From: Endocalyx cinctus
Taxonomy: Eukaryota > Ascomycota > Sordariomycetes > Amphisphaeriales > Apiosporaceae
NCBI GenBank assembly: GCA_001600455.1
Contig: BCKC01000002.1
Span: 3,982,171-4,046,170, forward strand
DNA: 64,000 nt
Direction: 5' to 3'
Position numbers and translations under genes: made by a program. A model generated the notes under the pieces. That model ran no database searches. It was given only the letters and a program-made list of their open reading frames with translations, and was not told the origin of the DNA. Below, piece by piece: positions 59,275 to 64,000 of the stretch; positions within the stretch are counted from its first letter, which is position 1; each line of letters begins with the position of its first letter.

Positions 59275-60125
59275 GATGATTGACTTGAATTTTTTTTGAC
59301 GGTATGAGGATGTCTTTCTGAATCCTGGGGTGGGGAGGAGGACAAGATAGACGTGTACAAGTAGTCTCTAGAAGAAGAAAAAAGGGGGGTTAATAGATCT
59401 AAAAGGTCGAGACTCTCGTGATCTAATGCCGAATTTCCCTAGTGAGCATGTCATATTAGCAGGGATAAAAACAATTCTAAAATGAAAAGGGCTGTTATGA
59501 GATCATCAAAGATGCCAAATGATTGGGAAGCATTTCCACCGATAGGGCTATATTAGACTCCTTGTAAGATATGAAACCAGATACGCTACCTTGGGTGGTT
59601 AGGGGGTAGACATTACTTTTTACCGACCGATCTCACGGCTGGGCAACGATACCTGCTAGGGGGCGCCTCCGCATGTAAATTGGGGGGGTTGCAATATTAT
59701 ATGATTGGCTTGCTCATACAGATGCATGGCGAACAACTTTGGGACGGACGACGTCCTTGCATTCAGTAATTTCTCTTAGACCTTGTTTTCAATCCCTCCT
59801 GTGCTTGTCTTATTATATGATTTAAGGAATGTCATCGTGATCATTGAGGTGACCAATCGACGTGGCATGGAGTTAGCTATGTCACTCAGATTCATGCCAC
59901 CTTTTTTTTTTTTTACCCATTTCCCCTTTACGTAAATGATGAAGGGGTTTTGCGACGGTGCAATCATACCGGGGGTTAAAATAAAAACCACTTTTCACCT
60001 TTGTATGACATTCAAAGCACCCAACGCTCTTCGCTTCTCCCCAGGCTAGTCGTGCTGTCGCTTCACTCTCTCGCACACATTCTCTCAATCATTCATTCAT
60101 TCATCCATTCGTTAATTACTTCGAG
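59275..60125. other. Shared divergent promoter region
   Basis: 850 bp between the two divergent paralogues. A poly-T run lies at about 59902-59914, and a CATTCATTCATTCAT tract directly before the plus-strand ATG. The arrangement allows co-regulation. Confidence 0.45.
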
Positions 60126-61138
60126 ATGCGCAGCGAATTGATGTTATCGTGGCTATGCAGCTTCCTGCTGCTCAGCTTCGGCGCGGCGCAAACTGCGTCG
60201 TCCACCGCCACCACTCCGGACGCGACGTCTCCGGCGACGCCCACCACGACACCCGCCGACAGTACCTCAGCATCCTCTCCTGCGGGATCTTCGTCGGATA
60301 CCACCACCACCACTACCGGAGGAAGCAGTGACGGGAGCGGAACCAGCACCACGTCAAGCTCCAGCTCGTACGGATCAGCCGGCCCGCCCGACGTACTTCT
60401 CCACGTACCCGAACTCCACGTTGGCCGCATAGAGCTGGACGTAGATAACTTGAACGCGGAGCTCTCCCTTGCCGCTCAAGTCGCCAACTTGGTCGAATTG
60501 AACCTCGGTGTGGCTGTAGGGATCACGAAAGTCAACGTCACGATCGCCGACGTTGATGCCAATCTTGATCTTACGATAAGACTTCAGAATCTCGTATCCA
60601 TCGTCAATAGAACTCTTGAATCGCTTAATCTGAACCCTCTCTTGATCAATGTTCTCAATGAAGCGACGGATTTGGTTGATGCGGTGGTCGGTGCCGTCGA
60701 CGGTTTACTTGGATCACTATCAAACGGAGATTCGACGGTGAATTTCTTGATTGACAACTTAGGTTCGTTATTATTATTATTATTATTATCATTATTCTCC
60801 TCTGGTTCTCATGAACATTTTGATTCTAATATTTGTCGGAAATATTAGGTAATATTGTTCAACAAGTTGAAGGTACGACTGGACAGCTTTTAAGCTCAAT
60901 TGTGGGTGATTACCTAAACAACATGACATTCACCGGCGCGCAAGAAATCCTAGACGGTGGATTGATTCAAAAGACATATTCATATTCGCCGCTCAATGCG
61001 CTCGTCAATATCGTCTTTAATTCGGTCGGACAGGTTGTGCAGGCGGTTGTCGTTAAAGGTGGATCTGGCGGTGGGAGCAGCACGTCCACGACGTCCACCT
61101 CAACCCCGGCACCGACTAGCACTGCGGCAGCGAGATAG
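60126..61138 (+). CDS. Secreted Ser/Thr-rich protein, paralogue of its divergent neighbour
   Basis: Two exons (60126-60762, 60849-61138) encode 308 aa. The 86-bp intron has an unusual GTTCGT donor and contains a TTA microsatellite. A signal peptide (to about residue 21) is followed by ~70 residues of Ser/Thr/Pro/Gly, probably O-mannosylated. The globular part matches the neighbour (VGRIELDVDN, LESLNLNPLL, VGDYLNNMTFTG) and carries Asn-glycosylation sites. The C-terminus is another Ser/Thr/Pro-rich tail ending in TAAAR, with no GPI signal. The neighbour lacks both Ser/Thr tracts. The pair looks like an old tandem-inverted duplication. Function unknown. Confidence 0.8.
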
Positions 61139-61507
61139 CTCGAAAAAAAAACCTGATTTTCAACACAAAAAACCCACCCCAAATGAAACTAATATAAACA
61201 CATAATATAATATTACGATTCACGTTTGACAAGTCTCTAGTTACGCGAATGTTTCATGCTTAATTTGACCTCATCTCTTGCGGAGTTCGTCCCTCGTGAA
61301 GTGGACATTTCATGTCTAGTCTGATGTCGCCATCTTAGTCTCATGTCTTATATACCCCCTATTAAGGGTGGTGTTTTTGCCATTTTGCCAAGTGGGTTTC
61401 CATCCATTTACACGGTACAGGATAGAATAAAATCCAACAAATGGATCTCTTTCAAATAATAAATAACTTGCCTCAAGACCATTTCACTTATTTGTCAATT
61501 GGATGAG
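61139..61507. other. Short convergent spacer
   Basis: 3' flanks of two convergent genes; nothing recognised. Confidence 0.5.
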
Positions 61508-63919
61508 TTACTTAAGATAATAATCCAATCCCAGACCCAAACTTTCGCACTGCTCAGCTTCTATAAAAGGTCCCTGAAAACCAGGCCATTGCAGCGTTCT
61601 CATCGTCATCTCGTCTTTCGTCGAAGGCCTCCACTTTCCCGTCCTTTCCATCGCCTCAATCGTGCTAACGAAACGCCTGCTCTCCAAAAACTCCGAATCC
61701 GGGTTCGGATCGTACGTCCTCGCGAAAGCGGAGAAAACGTCGACGACGAGCCGCTGGAAGGGTAAATCGAACTCGTCCCGCATCGGCATCCCCTGGCGCG
61801 CGAGGTTCCCGAAGATGTAATACAGCTCGCCGGAGTGGCACTTGAAGTACTCGCCGTCCGGGTCGCCGTGCGGCCGCGACGACGTCTTCGGGGGCTCGCA
61901 CACGTCGAGGCCGGGCCACCCGGCCGTTTGGTACGTCCGGTTCAGCTCGTAGTAATACACCGAAGACCCTAACCTGCCGCTCCGCAGCCCCGCGTACACG
62001 GTCGCCTGGTCGACGCACCGGAAGATGCCGTCGGTGGCGAGCCGGGTCGTCGCGTTGAAGAGCGCCAGCGTCGCGTTGTCGGGCGTCAGCTCCGTGGGTA
62101 CCGGAAACAGCGTCGGGTCGACGTCGGCGAAGCCTTGCGACGCGAGGTACGACGCTTGATCCGTCGTCTCGTCGTCCGGGTAGCTGATAAACGGGGCGCC
62201 GTCGTCGCGCGTAGTTCCCATCATGAGATGTACGGGCGCCGTCGCTGATCTGTCGTCATCGTCGTCGCCGAGTGGGAGCTCGTCGGTCGTCAGGTACGTC
62301 CCGTCCACGACTAGATACCTCGCCACCGCACTTGCCGTCTCGACGAGGTCCGAAGCCGGGACCGCTCGCAGGCACTCGATTTTGGACGTGGCGTCGGCGC
62401 AGCCTGTTGCGTCGAGGATGGCGTTCCCGACTAGGTCCATCTCCTCCTCGATCGAGAGGTACTTTGAATATGTCGTCCCGTAATTGATCCCACCCAAATT
62501 ACTCACCGGAATAGCCGCCGCAAATTTCCCGGCTGCTTTAGGAGAAGCCATCAGTGCCCGAACGCTGCTTGCTCCAGCGGATTGCCCCGCGATCGTGATG
62601 CGGTCGGGGTCGCCGCCAAAATCGGCTACGTGCGCCCGGACCCAGTCCAGGGCGTTGATTTGGTCTGCGAGGCCAAAGTTACCGTTGATGGACCCATCGT
62701 TGAGAGCGAGGAAACCCAAAGTGGATAGGCGATAGTTAATAGCCACGACGACGACGTCGCCCCGAGACGCTAGGTTGCTCCCGTCAAATATAGGATCATT
62801 GCCGGTACCTCCAGTAAAGCCACCGCCATGGATCCAGAACTTATTCAGAAAGGGTTAGTCAGTCATACCCCACAGTGTAGGCATCGTTTCTATGTGTTGA
62901 TTCCCTGATTCGAGAAAACAAAAAAAAGATTGGAAAGTAAATATCGACTCACAAAGACGGGTTTCAACCCACTCTTTAGAGACATCGGCCCGGGAAGATA
63001 CGTGGTCCACAGGTTTAAGAAGAGGCAGTCCTCGCTGCCGCCCCCGGACTGGGCGCACTGGGGACCATATTCAGTCGCGGATACCTCGCCGCCGTCTCCA
63101 ATGTAAGCTTTGGAATAGGCGAAGCGCTCAGGTTGCGGAGCATATCGCATCCCGAGGAAGCGAAAACTAAGACGATCTCGATATCTATATAAAAATAAAA
63201 ATGAAAACGATTCCAACATTATTCAGCTAGTTCTCATTTGATCTGCCTATGTGTATAATCACCCAAATGAACTGGAGGACATTTTCAAATAAATCATGCT
63301 CTTACCCAGTGATAGATTCTTTGTTAGACCGTATCGTCACTTGCCATTTCTTACTCGTATCTTGCGCTGTCTCGTTCGAGAATGGGGCGGACTGCGTGCA
63401 TACCACCGATGGCTTGAAGTCGAACACATCTTCTAAATAGTTTTTATATTTTAAAACCGGTTGCATATCCAAGATGTCTCCAGTAGCTTGTCCAGCAGAC
63501 CAAACATTCTCGCCTAGAGCCGCACATAACGACTTGTCAGAACCGGAAGGTGACGACGGGTGGACATCTAAAAGAATTACTCCGGATCCCGCTTGAGGAC
63601 TTTCGGCCCCTTTATCGATAGGTTTTAATCACATTAGAATCGTACAGGGAGGTATATATGATGGGATCACGTAAGGTGAAAATGATGATTTGAATTTACC
63701 TTGAAGGTCGTTATCGATTAAGAGAGTGATAGACGAATTGAGGGATTGGGGAGAGGGGATCGCCGGGGTGCTTACTGCTACCGCACCAAACCACACAGCC
63801 AAGAATAAGAATAATACCCCAAAAAACATGGCGACGAATGATGATCGAGCCAAGAGCTGTCGCTTCTGCTGTGCTAGAAAGTCACGAACCATTGGGAAAG
63901 AAATAGCAGAACGTAGCAT
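61508..63919 (-). CDS. Type-B carboxylesterase (fungal, N-terminal signal-anchor)
   Basis: Four exons (63700-63919, 63306-63609, 62953-63184, 61508-62839) give 695 aa. The N-terminus has a basic stretch and one hydrophobic segment (FVAMFFGVLFLFLAVWFGAVAV), a signal anchor or uncleaved signal. A family-specific N-terminal region (SSITLLIDNDLQ, VILLDVHP) precedes the alpha/beta-hydrolase core. The core shows FLGMRYAPQPERF, SEDCLFLNLWT, the oxyanion loop FWIHGGGF and the nucleophile elbow GQSAG (Ser about 339). Acid and His candidates lie in GTTRDDGAPF and KCHSGELYYIFG. Substrate is unknown; the family cleaves esters of plant or lipid origin. The ATG at 63919 is 80 bp from the window edge, so its promoter is cut off. 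Confidence 0.9.
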
Positions 63920-64000
63920 ATATATTTATCCTTTTTTTTTTTTCTTATCACAGAAACGGTGGATTTTCGGTATATCGTTGCATTATTCCTTTCTTCCCCC
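63920..64000. other. Window end: 5' flank of carboxylesterase
   Basis: 81 bp of A/T-rich 5' flank including a poly-T run; the promoter continues beyond the window. Confidence 0.6.

Overview
This window is nuclear DNA of a filamentous ascomycete (Pezizomycotina). The evidence is short introns (about 50-140 bp) with GTAAGT-type donors and CTAAC/CTAAT branch sites, a highly reducing polyketide synthase, HET and NACHT/ankyrin proteins, a DUF3433 membrane protein, a fungal rhodopsin-like membrane protein and a GH105 enzyme. A Sordariomycete is plausible but cannot be proven from the sequence. Intergenic DNA is AT-rich and long; coding exons are GC-richer. I joined exons by eye using splice signals and reading-frame continuity. 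I found no tRNA, rRNA or CRISPR array, and a hand scan cannot exclude a tRNA.

Region 1 (0.5-5.8 kb): a multi-pass DUF3433 gene interrupted by an in-frame TGA, then the first copy of a short repeat, then a small secreted protein with eight mature-region cysteines and a Lys-Arg processing site.

Region 2 (7.6-21.6 kb): a compact biosynthetic locus. It holds a 12-exon highly reducing PKS (KS-AT-DH-MT-ER-KR-ACP, no release domain), an alpha-oxoamine-synthase-type PLP enzyme, and a stand-alone SAM methyltransferase. The pairing of a release-less reducing PKS with an oxoamine synthase is the logic used for fumonisin-type sphingoid-base analogues. The oxoamine synthase would condense the polyketide with an amino acid and so release it as an amino-ketone. 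The PKS's own methyltransferase domain has a degenerate SAM site. Three copies of a ~140-160 bp structured repeat punctuate the locus, and two of them, inverted, bracket the oxoamine synthase gene.

Region 3 (23-36.7 kb): a rhodopsin-like membrane protein, a 4 kb gene-free stretch with a 40-bp minisatellite, a HET-ankyrin gene, the tiny three-exon ribosomal protein gene for eS29/uS14, and a 14-TM-type MFS transporter.

Region 4 (37-51.7 kb): a 100-N assembly gap flanked by poly-G, a NACHT-ankyrin-zinc-finger NLR-like gene, a GH105 pectin-fragment hydrolase, an unrecognised 349-aa protein, a HAL2-like bisphosphate nucleotidase and a GPI-anchored Ser/Thr-rich wall protein.

Region 5 (51.7-64 kb): about 6.6 kb with no convincing gene, then a divergently transcribed pair of paralogous secreted proteins, and a membrane-anchored or secreted type-B carboxylesterase running to the window edge.
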